The notes under the pieces were generated by a model. The model was given only the letters and a program-made list of their open reading frames with translations. It was not told the DNA's origin and searched no databases. Source: DTU098 sp964498525 (GTDB lineage: Bacteria; Bacillota; Desulfotomaculia; Desulfotomaculales; Pelotomaculaceae). Taken from it: 64,000 nucleotides of DNA. Where the stretch lies: contig CAZCGU010000003.1 of the NCBI GenBank assembly GCA_964498525.1, positions 124,001 through 188,000 of the forward strand, read 5' to 3'. A program made the translations under genes and the position numbers. Numbering within the stretch: the stretch's first letter is position 1; every line of letters starts with the position of its first letter. Positions 34,673-43,636 of the stretch are shown in pieces.

Positions 34673-35047
34673 TTACTTGACCGGCTTAACCGGATGCCCC
34701 ACACTGCGGGCCAGTTGGTAGTTGATATATTGGTTGAGGCTGACGTTCTCCTCTTTGGCTTTTGTGACTAAAGTGCGGTGAAGAGACTTGGGCATACGGA
34801 TATTAAACTTGCCCGAGTATTCTTCCGCCCCGGCCGGCTCTGGAATTGCTTCTCCATCTTGCAGGGCAATATCGAGCCAGCCTTTTTTCGCGTCTTGGAT
34901 CATTTCATATGCATCTTCCAGGGTTTGCCCCTGGCTGACGCATCCGGGGAGTTCCGGGATTTCGACGGCATAGCCGCCTTCTTCGGCGGGGTAGAGGACT
35001 ACTTTGTAAGGTAGTCCGAGGTAATATTCAAGGTCTTTTTTAATCAT
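34673..35047 (-). CDS. hicB: HicB-type antitoxin
   Basis: 124 residues from ATG 35047 (AAGGATGGGTGAAG upstream). N-terminal half is the degenerate RNase-H fold of HicB: YKVVLYPAEEGGYAVEIPEL, PGCVSQGQTLEDAYEMIQDA. C-terminal half is a ribbon-helix-helix (FNIRMPKSLHRTLVTKAKEE, SLNQYINYQLA). It overlaps hicA by 8 nt. It binds and inhibits HicA and represses the operon. Confidence 0.88.
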   Translation of the reverse strand: MIKKDLEYYLGLPYKVVLYPAEEGGYAVEIPELPGCVSQGQTLEDAYEMIQDAKKGWLDIALQDGEAIPEPAGAEEYSGKFNIRMPKSLHRTLVTKAKEENVSLNQYINYQLARSVGHPVKPVK

Positions 35048-35285
35048 CTTCACCCATCCTTTCAAGAAGCTTTATTGCTGCCGCTACGTAAGAGGTTAAT
35101 ATATATGGCTGGCGGTAAGGGACAGATATTTTTAAATGCCCTTTAGTGTAGTAATAATGGCTTGAACCGCTCCCCGGCTGTCTTCTATCGAAACCGGCTC
35201 TTGTTAGAATCTTATCCAATTCGTCAAATCTGACCTGCCTGGGGTTGTTTTTAATTTTTTGAAGGAGTTTTTCGAGTTTACCCAT
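35040..35285 (-). CDS. hicA: HicA-type mRNA interferase toxin
   Basis: 81 residues. FDELDKILTRAGFDRRQPGS, GSSHYYYTKGHLKISVPYRQ shows the dsRBD-like HicA fold with catalytic His in GSSHYYY. HicA cleaves mRNA independently of ribosomes. Slightly longer than minimal HicA owing to the N-terminal MGKLEKLLQKIKNNP, usual in this subgroup. Confidence 0.87.
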   Translation of the reverse strand: MGKLEKLLQKIKNNPRQVRFDELDKILTRAGFDRRQPGSGSSHYYYTKGHLKISVPYRQPYILTSYVAAAIKLLERMGEDD

Positions 35286-35409
35286 CGGCTACACCCCTGG
35301 AGCAATAGTACTGTATATAGTGGCAAACGTCAAGGCGTATGGGGAAACTATTGCATTGCATAGCTATCATACTCCTGGTATAATACTATCAGAGGAAGGG
35401 GATAACGTA

Positions 35410-35682
35410 ATGAACATCAAACCGTCAACAGCATTGAGGAACGAGTATACGAAAATATCAGAGCTTGCAAAAGAGACAGGTGAGCCAATTATCATCACTA
35501 ATAAAGGAGAGGCGGATCTCGTTGTTCTGAGTGTAGACGCTTTTGAGGAAAGAGAAAAAATGTTTCGTCACAGAGACAAGGTATACGAGGCGGAAGTCGC
35601 ACGTCTGAACGGCATGCCCACTTATACGCCAGAACAGATTCATGCGGAGTTGGAGGCTCTTTATGCAGCCGCCGATAAGTAA
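35410..35682 (+). CDS. Phd/YefM-type antitoxin
   Basis: 90 residues from ATG 35410 with GGAAGGGGA upstream. IKPSTALRNEYTKISELAKE, TGEPIIITNKGEADLVVLSV is the Phd/YefM fold. The acidic C-terminus (YTPEQIHAELEALYAAADK) wraps the toxin. Overlaps the toxin gene by 20 nt. Divergent from hicA, with ~120 nt between. Confidence 0.86.
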   Translation: MNIKPSTALRNEYTKISELAKETGEPIIITNKGEADLVVLSVDAFEEREKMFRHRDKVYEAEVARLNGMPTYTPEQIHAELEALYAAADK

Positions 35683-36004
35683 GCTGATCTACCTCGCACC
35701 GGCAAGAGAGGATATCCTTGATATAGCCAGATACCATCTGGAAAAGGTCGGCGTAAATTCTGCGAGGAATATCACGGAGGAAATCGAGCGAAATATTGGC
35801 CGCCTGACACAGTTTCCGCTTATGGGGCAGACGCATCCCGATCCCGTACTTGCAGAAAGTGGATACCGAAAACTGGTTATCACTTCCATGTACGTATGCA
35901 TCTATAAAGTGTTCGACGATGGCATATACATTTATCGTGTAGTCAACGGCAAAACAGACTACCCCAAGTTGCTGAAGCAAAAAGACTGTTATCTATTACC
36001 ATAA
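35663..36004 (+). CDS. ParE/RelE-type toxin
   Basis: 113 residues from ATG 35663 (GGAGG 6 nt upstream); an earlier ATG at 35642 is less well placed. LIYLAPAREDILDIARYHLE, NITEEIERNIGRLTQFPLMG, YRKLVITSMYVCIYKVFDDG, IYIYRVVNGKTDYPKLL. This is the ParE/RelE superfamily plasmid-stabilisation pattern ending in the R-V-x-x-x-R/K-x-D strand. The antitoxin partner is directly upstream. Confidence 0.84.
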   Translation: MQPPISKLIYLAPAREDILDIARYHLEKVGVNSARNITEEIERNIGRLTQFPLMGQTHPDPVLAESGYRKLVITSMYVCIYKVFDDGIYIYRVVNGKTDYPKLLKQKDCYLLP

Positions 36005-36040
36005 GATTGGTTTGCTTCAAAAAATAAAGGATTGGTTGTT

Positions 36041-37183
36041 ATGAAAAAAGAGCAAGAAAATCAAGCAGACTTTGTTCAATATCAAAAGAGGGAGGATGAC
36101 AATGACAGCCTCCCAGCAATCGCATTTCTTGAAAATATAGTCTGCGAATACGATAGCGAAGGCACCGCGGCCAACCTTGCCGAAACGCTCGAAGAACATC
36201 GATGCGAAAGATACCGATCAGCCGATGCATCGGCCCTCACAGTCGAAAGTGTGCGTATCGATTTCACACGCATCGACAGAGTGCCGGACGGCAGGTTCCA
36301 TACAGAGGTTGATGGCGCGCGCTTCGAGTGCTTTTACCATGCAAGCGAATACGATTACCTATATGTTGTGCTGGATACCATGCGCGATGATGAGACAATT
36401 GCGCATGGGCCACTCCCCCGCTTTCATAAGTGGTCATGGAATACGTTTTTGAGAGGACATCTGCTAAGCATTGAAGACCCGATGTACTTTGAGTCGGACA
36501 TTCCTGTGGGTTGGTTCTACGGCACGCATGAACGAGACTACCGCGACGCGACGGCAAAGCTCGTCAAGAGCGTGGCGCGATGCCTCGGCATCCCTAACGA
36601 GCGGATTATCTTCTATTCAATCTCTTCAGGAGGCACATCCGGCTTATTCACCGCTGCGAAAATCCCCGGCAGCGTTGCCATAGCATCGAATCCCCAACTT
36701 GACCTCACGCGTTTTCTCCCCAGCGCACTCGTCAGATTCAAAGAATGTACGGGAATTGATCTTGCCTATGAAAAGCAACATGGAGATGTAGAGCGTGTCG
36801 ATTTTGCGCATGTTTTCTCCACGGATAGCCTTTCCAAGTATCTGGTCATTGTAAATTGCCGTTCGAAGATGGATTTTAACGACCAACTGATCCCTTTCTG
36901 TCAAGCGCTGGGCATAATCCCCCATTATGGTCTGCAACGGGTAGGGAACTTAATTATCTGGATAATCGATGCCCCTGGTCCGCACCCTCACTTGCGTTAT
37001 GAAAGCAAGACCATGTATTTCGCCATCGATTTCCTTGCCAAAACATTAGCAGAGGGCGGCAATACTGATCGGCTTAAGCCGCTCTACATCCTGTTTAGTG
37101 AGTTCTGGCATGAGAAGGCGGGGCTGATTGCCGGGGATCCTGTATGCCTCGACGACGCGGACCCGCTCGCACGAATTCGCTGA
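36041..37183 (+). CDS. Unknown protein with alpha/beta-hydrolase-like nucleophile motif
   Basis: 380 residues from ATG 36041 (AAGGA upstream). Near residue 200 is IIFYSISSGGTSGLFTAAKI, resembling a G/S-x-S-x-G-G nucleophile elbow, followed by VAIASNPQLDLTRF. The preceding strand LYVVLDTMRD and the later LIIWIIDAPGPHPHLRYESK (a possible acid/His end) fit an alpha/beta fold. Such proteins occur in polysaccharide and accessory-secretion clusters, but no such genes are here. Base use is somewhat richer in CG dinucleotides than the neighbours, hinting at transfer. Confidence 0.6.
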   Translation: MKKEQENQADFVQYQKREDDNDSLPAIAFLENIVCEYDSEGTAANLAETLEEHRCERYRSADASALTVESVRIDFTRIDRVPDGRFHTEVDGARFECFYHASEYDYLYVVLDTMRDDETIAHGPLPRFHKWSWNTFLRGHLLSIEDPMYFESDIPVGWFYGTHERDYRDATAKLVKSVARCLGIPNERIIFYSISSGGTSGLFTAAKIPGSVAIASNPQLDLTRFLPSALVRFKECTGIDLAYEKQHGDVERVDFAHVFSTDSLSKYLVIVNCRSKMDFNDQLIPFCQALGIIPHYGLQRVGNLIIWIIDAPGPHPHLRYESKTMYFAIDFLAKTLAEGGNTDRLKPLYILFSEFWHEKAGLIAGDPVCLDDADPLARIR

Positions 37184-37470
37184 TTGAAGAGTTGAAAATA
37201 TTCGACCGGGAAGCCAATCGGATTCGTTCCTGTCCTATATTCCGGCCCTGGGCCCTGGAGACAGCCGGTTACACGCTTCGGATACGAGAGCCTAACTGGT
37301 TCGAGCATCGTCTGTTTAAGGGACCCGATACCGACATCAACTTGCACATGTTCAGCGAGGGCACGTCTGAGATAAAACGAATGCTGCGCTTCCGCGATTG
37401 GCTACGAACTAACGACACCGACCGAGAAAACTATGCGCGTGCCAAGCGTGACCTTGCTCAGCATGTTTGA
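37180..37470 (+). pseudogene. GrpB-family protein with internal deletion
   Basis: Begins LIEELKIFDREANRIRS, the GrpB/UPF0157 start, then jumps to FRPWALETAGYTLRIREPNW, FEHRLFKGPDTDINLHMFSE, MLRFRDWLRTNDTDRENYAR, the second half. About 60 residues with the nucleotidyltransferase core (HxGST) are missing, and a stop comes after AQHV. A dead gene that touches the end of the gene at 36041. Confidence 0.7.
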
Positions 37471-37547
37471 CGGAATGTGCAAAGCTATGCGGATAAATGA
37501 ATACAACGAAGTAACGTCGAATTCCAATTTTATTTTTACTGCAGATT

Positions 37548-38675
37548 TTAGCCGGCGCCAAAATCAGTACGGTTTTTATCCAGATGCCTTTCTAGGGCAA
37601 GGGAGATTAGCCGTTCAAGCAGTTCCCGGTAACCGATGCCGGTTGCCTGCCACAGCTTGGGGAACATGCTGAACTGGGTAAAGCCGGGCATGGTGTTGAT
37701 TTCGTTGACCAGTATTTCGTTGTCCGGCTTGCGGATGAAAAAATCCACCCTGGCCAGGCCCGAACAGTCAAGAGCCTTGAATACTTTTACCGCCAGTTCT
37801 TGCAGCCGGGCGATCATATCCGGCGGCAAATCGGCAGGGATTTCCAGCCTGGTCATCCCGTCTTGATATTTGGCTTCGTAGTCATAGAACTCCTTTAGTG
37901 GAATGATCTCTCCGGGAAGAGAAGCTATCGGATCATCGTTCCCCAGCACACTTACTTCCACTTCTCTGGCGTTAATGTTTTCCTCAACGATAATCTTGCG
38001 GTCGTATCTGGCAGCCAGGTCCATGGCCGCGGCCAGCTGCTCCCGGTTATGGGCTTTGCTGATACCGACGCTGGAGCCGAGGTTGGCCGGCTTGACAAAA
38101 CAGGGGTATCCCAGGCTCTTTTCCACTGTCTCTGTTACAAGCGAAGCGCTGCTTCCCCAGTCCCGCCGCAGGCAGGACCAGAACCGGGCCTGGGCTACGC
38201 CGTGCTGGGCCAGCACCGTTTTCATCATTACCTTGTCCATCCCCAGGGCCGACCCCAGGACGCCCGCCCCCACGTAGGGCACATTGGCCAGTTCCAGCAA
38301 GCCCTGGACGGTGCCGTCCTCCCCGTAGGTGCCGTGAAGCACCGGAATTACTATATCCACTGCGCCCATATCCGCCTCTGCTTTGCCTACGGCCAGCATG
38401 GCCAACCCCATACCGGATGAATCCTCTGCCGTAGTTTCCGGTTCAACTCTGCCGTCTGCATCAGTTCCGGTTAGAACTTGCAGATCTACTCCGGCCATCA
38501 GCTGCTCCGGCGTTACACCGGTTAACCACTTTCCTTCCCGGGTGATGGCCACAGGAACCACTTCATATTTCTCCCGGTCTAACGCGGATATCACATTGGC
38601 GGCGGAATTTAATGAAACCTCATGCTCCCCGGAGCGGCCCCCGAAAAGCACCAATACCCGTTTCTTCTTACTCAT
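37548..38675 (-). CDS. ddl: D-alanine-D-alanine ligase
   Basis: 375 residues from ATG 38675 (GGGGG 9 nt upstream). VLVLFGGRSGEHEVSLNSAA is the N-terminal signature; PVLHGTYGEDGTVQGLLELA and PCFVKPANLGSSVGISKA are substrate and ATP-grasp motifs; VDFFIRKPDNEILVNEINTM holds the metal ligands. EFYDYEAKY contains the Tyr typical of D-Ala-D-Ala rather than D-Ala-D-Lac ligases. It makes the dipeptide end of peptidoglycan precursors, the substrate of the carboxypeptidase type at 18211. Its 3' half is duplicated at 28946-29474. Confidence 0.93.
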   Translation of the reverse strand: MSKKKRVLVLFGGRSGEHEVSLNSAANVISALDREKYEVVPVAITREGKWLTGVTPEQLMAGVDLQVLTGTDADGRVEPETTAEDSSGMGLAMLAVGKAEADMGAVDIVIPVLHGTYGEDGTVQGLLELANVPYVGAGVLGSALGMDKVMMKTVLAQHGVAQARFWSCLRRDWGSSASLVTETVEKSLGYPCFVKPANLGSSVGISKAHNREQLAAAMDLAARYDRKIIVEENINAREVEVSVLGNDDPIASLPGEIIPLKEFYDYEAKYQDGMTRLEIPADLPPDMIARLQELAVKVFKALDCSGLARVDFFIRKPDNEILVNEINTMPGFTQFSMFPKLWQATGIGYRELLERLISLALERHLDKNRTDFGAG

Positions 38676-38865
38676 TGTGTTGACCCCCGTAATATTACTT
38701 TTACAGCAGTTTTGTTTATACGGCTCTTTATTGTTAATATTATACATATACAGTGGATTTTTTTCTATGATATAAATTAAAAGATATAATATAAACGCTG
38801 AGGATAACGGTGCCTACGACGATGTCTTTTTTATTTCACACCCGTTTCAGGGTTAGAGGGTCCCT

Positions 38866-41787
38866 ATGAATTATGAAGAGTTGTTTGAGAAGTACCAGGC
38901 GTTACTGTTGGAAAACAGCGCCTTAAAAAAAGAAATAGCAAATTTGCAAGCCCAACCTGGTATTGACGCACCCAAGGTCCATGCCGATGAACTTTCTGTG
39001 GCTGAATGCAGACCGGAAACTCTCGAATCGGGAGCAGCGCCACAGGATTGGCCTTTAGCTATTGACAATACGGCGCTACCTGCGGAAAAAGTCAAGTTGT
39101 TTATGTCACTTTTCAAAGGACGGACGGATGTTTATGCAAAAAGATGGGAGGACCATAAAAAAGGGACTGCGGGGTATTCGCCGGTCTGTCTAAATCAATG
39201 GCAGCCGGGACTATGCAACAAGATGCAAAAGGTCTCCTGCTTTCATTGCAAAAACAAAAATTATGCTGCTTTGGATGAACAGGTTATCACCGACCATCTG
39301 CGCGGGCATAAAGGTTTTGTGGCGGGAATCTATCCCCTGTGTCCGGATGAGACCTGTTATTTTCTCGCTATAGATTTTGACGGTGAAGAATGGGAAAAAG
39401 ATATATCGGTACTCCGTGACATATGTTTGGAATTTCGCCTCCCTTTGTCCGTTGAACGTTCCCGTTCCGGCAAAGGAGCCCATGCATGGTTCTTTTTTGA
39501 AAGCGCTGTCCCCGCCGCCTTGGCAAGAAAATTGGGGAGCGCGTTGCTTACGCATGCCATGACCAAAAGACACGAGATACGCTTTAAGTCTTATGACAGA
39601 TTCTTCCCCAGTCAGGACACGCTGCCGAAAGGCGGTTTGGGCAACCTGATTGCCCTGCCGCTGCAGAAAGCCGCCAGAAACAACCATAACAGTGTGTTTA
39701 TCGATGAAAACGGTGACCCGTATAAAGATCAATGGGCCTATCTGTCCACGATGCAAAAACTCGCCGAAAGTGATAATGAAATACTTATTTCAAAACTATG
39801 CTGCGGTAATGAACTGGGTGAATTAAGAAAAGACGAAGAAGGAGAAAAGCCGTGGGAAGGGAAACAGGTTAAACTGCTGGAAAGCGATTTTCCGGAGAGT
39901 ATAGAAATTGTAAAGGCCAACATGCTTTTTATCCCCAAAGCGGGTTTCTCTCACCGGGCGCTGAATTATCTGAAACGGTTGGCGGCATTCAAAAATCCGG
40001 AATTTTATAGAGCCCAGGCGATGCGCCTGCCGGTCAGAAAATTGCCGAGAATCATATCCTGTTCCGATGAAACTGAATCATACTTGTGCCTGCCCAGGGG
40101 ATGCGAGGCTGAGTTAAATGAAATATTTAGGGACCGGAATGCAGATATCCATTTTATAGACGAAACAAACCAGGGTAAACGTATTAACGTTGAATTCAAC
40201 GGAAGGCTCAGGGATGAGCAGCCCCTGGCCGCCGGCAGCTTATTGGAGCATGATAACGGAATCCTCTGCGGGACAACGGCCTTTGGCAAAACCGTTGTTG
40301 CCATCAAGTTGATTGCGGCAAGAAAGGTAAACACGTTAATTATCGTCGATAAAATCAGTTTGGTTGCACAGTGGAGAAAAAAGCTTGGTGAGTTTCTCAC
40401 GATACATGAGACTCTACCGGTTATAGAAACAGCGAAGAAGAGAGGAAGGAAAAAGGCCGGGAGTGTTATTGGGCAACTGGGAGCAGGAAAGGATCATTTA
40501 AACGGCATCGTCGACATTGCCGTAATGCAATCCCTGAACAGGATGGGTGAAATAAAGGATTGTGTAAAAAAATATGGTATGGTCATTGTAGATGAATGCC
40601 ACCATGTTTCTGCTTTTAGTTTTGAAGAGGTACTTAAAAGTGTCAATGCCAAATATGTGTATGGCTTAACGGCAACGCCGACAAGAAAAGACGGACACCA
40701 CCCGATCATATTCATGCAGTGCGGCCCGATAAGATACAGGGATGACGCAAAAAAACAAGCGGAGAAAAGGCCCTTTGAGCACTACATTATTCCCAGGTTT
40801 ACATCTTTCAGGGTTCCCCTGGATAAAGAGGAGGAAGATGTATTTATCCAGGATCTTTATTCCCAGATCATCGTTGATGAAATGCGCAATCAGCAAATTA
40901 TAGATGATGTCGTACGATGCTATGAAGACGGCAGAAACTGCGTTGTATTAACGCAAAGAACCGCCCATGTGAAACTGCTTGCCAAAAAACTAGGCGAGAG
41001 GATTCCTGAGGTCATACCTCTCACGGGAGGCATGGGGGCAAAATCAACGAGAGAAACGCTGCAAAGAATTGCCGATATACCCGGTGACGAGCAATTAACC
41101 TTGGTAGCCACAGGAAAATTTATTGGGGAGGGTTTTGATGAGCCCCGTCTGGATACCTTGTTCCTCGCCATGCCCATCTCCTGGAAAGGCACTCTGCAGC
41201 AATATGCAGGCAGGCTGCACAGGTTGTTTGCAAACAAAGATGAAGTGCAAATCTATGACTATGTTGACATCCATGTAGGAATGTTGGAGAGGATGTACCA
41301 TAAGCGGCTTTCCGGATATGCCTCCATCGGCTATAAAGCAAAAGGCGAAAGCGTTGCGTCGGGACCAATTGATATCATTTTTGACAAAACGACCTTTGCG
41401 CCGGTGTTTGCCAATGATCTGGCAAATGCCGCCGGGGAAATCCTGGTTGTAAGCCCGTTTGTCACGAAAAGGCGTAGTTTGCAGATGCTGCGGAACCTGG
41501 AAACCGCCCTTGAAAATAAAGTAAAAGTAACGGTTGTGACCAGGCCGGAGACAGATTTCAAGGACAGGGATGTCAGCGCCTTGCAGAGTGCCCTGGGCTT
41601 GTTGCAAGGCGCCGGGATTGACCTTGTTTTCAGAGCAAAGATACACCAAAAGTTAGCCATTATCGACCAAAGAACCGTCTGGTATGGAAGTATAAACTTA
41701 TTGAGCTACGGCCATGCGGAGGAAAGCATTATGCGGCTTGAAAGCACCGGTATAGCAAATGAGCTGATAAGGAGTATCGAGAAGTAA
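38866..41787 (+). CDS. TOTE conflict-system protein: primase, SF2 helicase and phospholipase-D nuclease
   Basis: 973 residues. Residues 1-30 form a short coiled coil. Residues 75-300 are an archaeo-eukaryotic-type primase domain: zinc-knuckle Cys 108, 117, 125, 128; metal motif IDFD (Asp 170, 172); SGKGAHAW (His 207). Residues 445-800 are a superfamily-2 helicase: GTTAFGKT (469-476), DECHH (576-580), LTATPTRKD, and QYAGRLHRLF (motif VI). Residues 830-973 are a phospholipase-D-type nuclease with HQKLAIID (927-934) and N/S residues after it. This three-part design is that of TOTE systems, predicted to act against invading nucleic acid. Single-gene transcription unit; a primase fragment lies at 31187. 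Confidence 0.88.
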   Translation: MNYEELFEKYQALLLENSALKKEIANLQAQPGIDAPKVHADELSVAECRPETLESGAAPQDWPLAIDNTALPAEKVKLFMSLFKGRTDVYAKRWEDHKKGTAGYSPVCLNQWQPGLCNKMQKVSCFHCKNKNYAALDEQVITDHLRGHKGFVAGIYPLCPDETCYFLAIDFDGEEWEKDISVLRDICLEFRLPLSVERSRSGKGAHAWFFFESAVPAALARKLGSALLTHAMTKRHEIRFKSYDRFFPSQDTLPKGGLGNLIALPLQKAARNNHNSVFIDENGDPYKDQWAYLSTMQKLAESDNEILISKLCCGNELGELRKDEEGEKPWEGKQVKLLESDFPESIEIVKANMLFIPKAGFSHRALNYLKRLAAFKNPEFYRAQAMRLPVRKLPRIISCSDETESYLCLPRGCEAELNEIFRDRNADIHFIDETNQGKRINVEFNGRLRDEQPLAAGSLLEHDNGILCGTTAFGKTVVAIKLIAARKVNTLIIVDKISLVAQWRKKLGEFLTIHETLPVIETAKKRGRKKAGSVIGQLGAGKDHLNGIVDIAVMQSLNRMGEIKDCVKKYGMVIVDECHHVSAFSFEEVLKSVNAKYVYGLTATPTRKDGHHPIIFMQCGPIRYRDDAKKQAEKRPFEHYIIPRFTSFRVPLDKEEEDVFIQDLYSQIIVDEMRNQQIIDDVVRCYEDGRNCVVLTQRTAHVKLLAKKLGERIPEVIPLTGGMGAKSTRETLQRIADIPGDEQLTLVATGKFIGEGFDEPRLDTLFLAMPISWKGTLQQYAGRLHRLFANKDEVQIYDYVDIHVGMLERMYHKRLSGYASIGYKAKGESVASGPIDIIFDKTTFAPVFANDLANAAGEILVVSPFVTKRRSLQMLRNLETALENKVKVTVVTRPETDFKDRDVSALQSALGLLQGAGIDLVFRAKIHQKLAIIDQRTVWYGSINLLSYGHAEESIMRLESTGIANELIRSIEK

Positions 41788-41887
41788 AGCCTGTTTGGGT
41801 GATGGATGGTAATTGCCGCCGATGATTAACAGTAACAATTCTCATCTTGTTTTCCATAAATTGTGGTACAATAAAAACATTACAAGA

Positions 41888-41920
41888 GATATAGCAGACC
41901 AATGCTCCGACTTAATGGAA
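41888..41920 (+). repeat. Short HEPN-gene fragment in the leader of the first MNT/HEPN pair
   Basis: GATATAGCAGACCAATGCTC and following bases match 43463-43495 within the HEPN gene at 43223 (DIADQCSDL) with about two changes. The upstream parts of the two pairs are also similar (TTGTTTTCCATAAATTGTGG versus TTATTTTCCATAAATTATAA). It points to recombination between the tandem modules. Confidence 0.6.
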
Positions 41921-41934
41921 CGAGGGATAGTAAA

Positions 41935-42381
41935 ATGCTTAATGAATATAATACGGTTGCTGTTGACCTGGAGGCCGTCCGTGTTGACGTGGAGAATATT
42001 TTGAAGAAATTCCCGCAAGTAGCGGGGGCTTATTTATTTGGTTCCAGTTTAGGAGCCTGCAGGCCCGACAGCGATATAGACATTGGCCTGGTGCTGGAGG
42101 ACATCAAATTTGGACAAAGGGAAAAGGCTCTGTTGGAAGCAGAAATCAGAGACTCTTTTTACTCTTTCAATGGACACCATTATGATATTTTATTGCTTGA
42201 CAGCGATAATCCTGTCTTTAGCTTCCGGGTTATCAAGGAAGGCCGTCTGATATACGTTCGAAACCTTGACCGTATTACCGATGTAATGGAACAGGTGAGC
42301 AGGCGGTATGCAGAATCTTATCCCAGATACAAAGCTGCCCTGCAAGAAATTATTGCCGGGGTGATAGCGCATGACCATTGA
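41935..42381 (+). CDS. MntA-type nucleotidyltransferase antitoxin (pair A)
   Basis: 148 residues from ATG 41935 (GAGGGA upstream). AGAYLFGSSLGACRPDSDID and IGLVLED form the G-S-x-x-x-G...DSDID active site. The longer C-terminal half is helical (DVMEQVSRRYAESYPRYKAA). In type VII systems MntA adds AMP to a Tyr of HepT and silences it. Overlaps the HEPN gene by 11 nt. Confidence 0.85.
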   Translation: MLNEYNTVAVDLEAVRVDVENILKKFPQVAGAYLFGSSLGACRPDSDIDIGLVLEDIKFGQREKALLEAEIRDSFYSFNGHHYDILLLDSDNPVFSFRVIKEGRLIYVRNLDRITDVMEQVSRRYAESYPRYKAALQEIIAGVIAHDH

Positions 42382-42799
42382 TCACGACCGGATTTTAAGT
42401 AAAATAGCCTTTATACGTGAACAGGCTGCCGCTGTGAAAGCTCTGCTGAGTGACAAGAGTAAGGAGGAAATCCTTTCCGACCCATGGCTTGTCAAAGGAC
42501 TTAAATACTCACTGCAGACTGCAGTTGAAGCGATGGTTGATATAGCTTATCATATATCGGTCAAAGAATATGAGCATGCTCCTACTGAAGCGAGGGACGC
42601 CTTTAGAGTACTGGCAGAGGGTGGATTAATTGCCCGTAAGGACCTGTATGTTTACGGTGCCATGATTGGTTTTCGGAACAGGGTGGTGCACGGTTACCAG
42701 GAAGTATCTCCAGAAAGGGTATATGAGATTGCTCATAATGAAATTGGCGATTTTGAAAAATATACACACCAGATTTCCGTTTTTTTGAGAGGTAGATAA
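42371..42799 (+). CDS. HepT-type HEPN toxin (pair A, DUF86)
   Basis: 142 residues. Helical HEPN fold with FRNRVVHGY near residue 103: the R-x4-H-x-Y motif of HepT, where Arg and His form the RNase site and Tyr is the AMP acceptor. Partner of the MNT protein just upstream. Confidence 0.86.
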   Translation: MTIDHDRILSKIAFIREQAAAVKALLSDKSKEEILSDPWLVKGLKYSLQTAVEAMVDIAYHISVKEYEHAPTEARDAFRVLAEGGLIARKDLYVYGAMIGFRNRVVHGYQEVSPERVYEIAHNEIGDFEKYTHQISVFLRGR

Positions 42800-42906
42800 A
42801 ATAGGTGGCCAGGACAGTCCCCACGTCCCTCATTAGCAATTGTTATCTTATTTTCCATAAATTATAATATAATAAATAGTAATATTAACTTGATGGAGGT
42901 AAGGAT

Positions 42907-43230
42907 GTGGAAAAACGGGTTCAAGATGAGTTGAATATTCTTAAAGATATTATACTAAATACCGTACCTGTGGAACAAATTTTCCTGTTCGGATCTTATG
43001 CAAACGGGATCCCGCATGCTGATTCAGATCTGGATATTTTTGTTGTAATGCCTGATGACGCAGACATTCGTGAAATTGATGCAATGAAATTAATCCACAA
43101 AGCAATTCGGAATAAAAAAACATTACCTGTGGATGTGATCGTCAGCAAAAAAGCTACGTTTAATAAACGCAAAGCTACTCCGGCTATTGAGCGAGAAATA
43201 GCACAAGAGGGAATGCTGCTGTATGGATAA
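42907..43230 (+). CDS. Minimal nucleotidyltransferase (pair B)
   Basis: 107 residues; GTG start at 42907 with GGAGG 7-8 nt upstream. VEQIFLFGSYANGIPHADSD, LDIFVVMPDD is a complete MNT motif. Overlaps the HEPN gene by 8 nt. Pair B is of a different subfamily from pair A, so not a simple duplicate. Confidence 0.86.
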   Translation: MEKRVQDELNILKDIILNTVPVEQIFLFGSYANGIPHADSDLDIFVVMPDDADIREIDAMKLIHKAIRNKKTLPVDVIVSKKATFNKRKATPAIEREIAQEGMLLYG

Positions 43231-43636
43231 TCGAACACGGGCACAAGAATGGCAAAGACTTGCTGAGATGGATTTAAACAGTGCCGAGTATCTTATTAAT
43301 ATGCATCCTGTTCCCATGGAAATAATTTGCTGTCACTGCCAGCAATCTGCCGAGAAATACCTTAAAGGCTATCTTGTTTTATATGGCATGAATCCATCGA
43401 AAATACATGATTTAAATGAATTGCACAAACTTTGTTTAAGTTTGTCCGATATCTTTAAAGATATAGCAGACCAATGTTCCGACTTAACAGCTTATTGTGT
43501 TCAGCCGAGATATCCGATGGGGTTGATGCTGGAGGAAAAGGATATGCGGCAGGCATTAGACCATGCAAGAGTGATTCGAAATTTTGTTCTGAATAATGCT
43601 CCGGAAATAATGAGTAATAAGCAGATAAAGAAATAG
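43223..43636 (+). CDS. HEPN-domain protein (pair B)
   Basis: 137 residues. AEMDLNSAEYLINMHPVPME, CCHCQQSAEKYLKGYLVLYG (the Q-x-AEK-x-LK motif), HDLNELHKLC, VQPRYPMG. This is the HEPN subfamily encoded with minimal nucleotidyltransferases. It lacks the DUF86 R-x4-H-x-Y form. The truncated HEPN at 29531 belongs to the same type. Confidence 0.85.
   Translation: MDNRTRAQEWQRLAEMDLNSAEYLINMHPVPMEIICCHCQQSAEKYLKGYLVLYGMNPSKIHDLNELHKLCLSLSDIFKDIADQCSDLTAYCVQPRYPMGLMLEEKDMRQALDHARVIRNFVLNNAPEIMSNKQIKK

Noticed and set aside
34480..34704. Minus-strand 74-codon frame containing EDYRRLFDDYAKTLPN
   Set aside because: It overlaps the DUF1992 remnant on the plus strand, has no ribosome site and matches no family I know.
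18211..38675. Vancomycin-resistance (van) gene cluster suggested by response regulator, kinase, carboxypeptidase and ligase
   Set aside because: The ligase is 15 kb away, on its own, and has the EFYDYEAKY motif of D-Ala-D-Ala ligases; no vanH or vanX is present.
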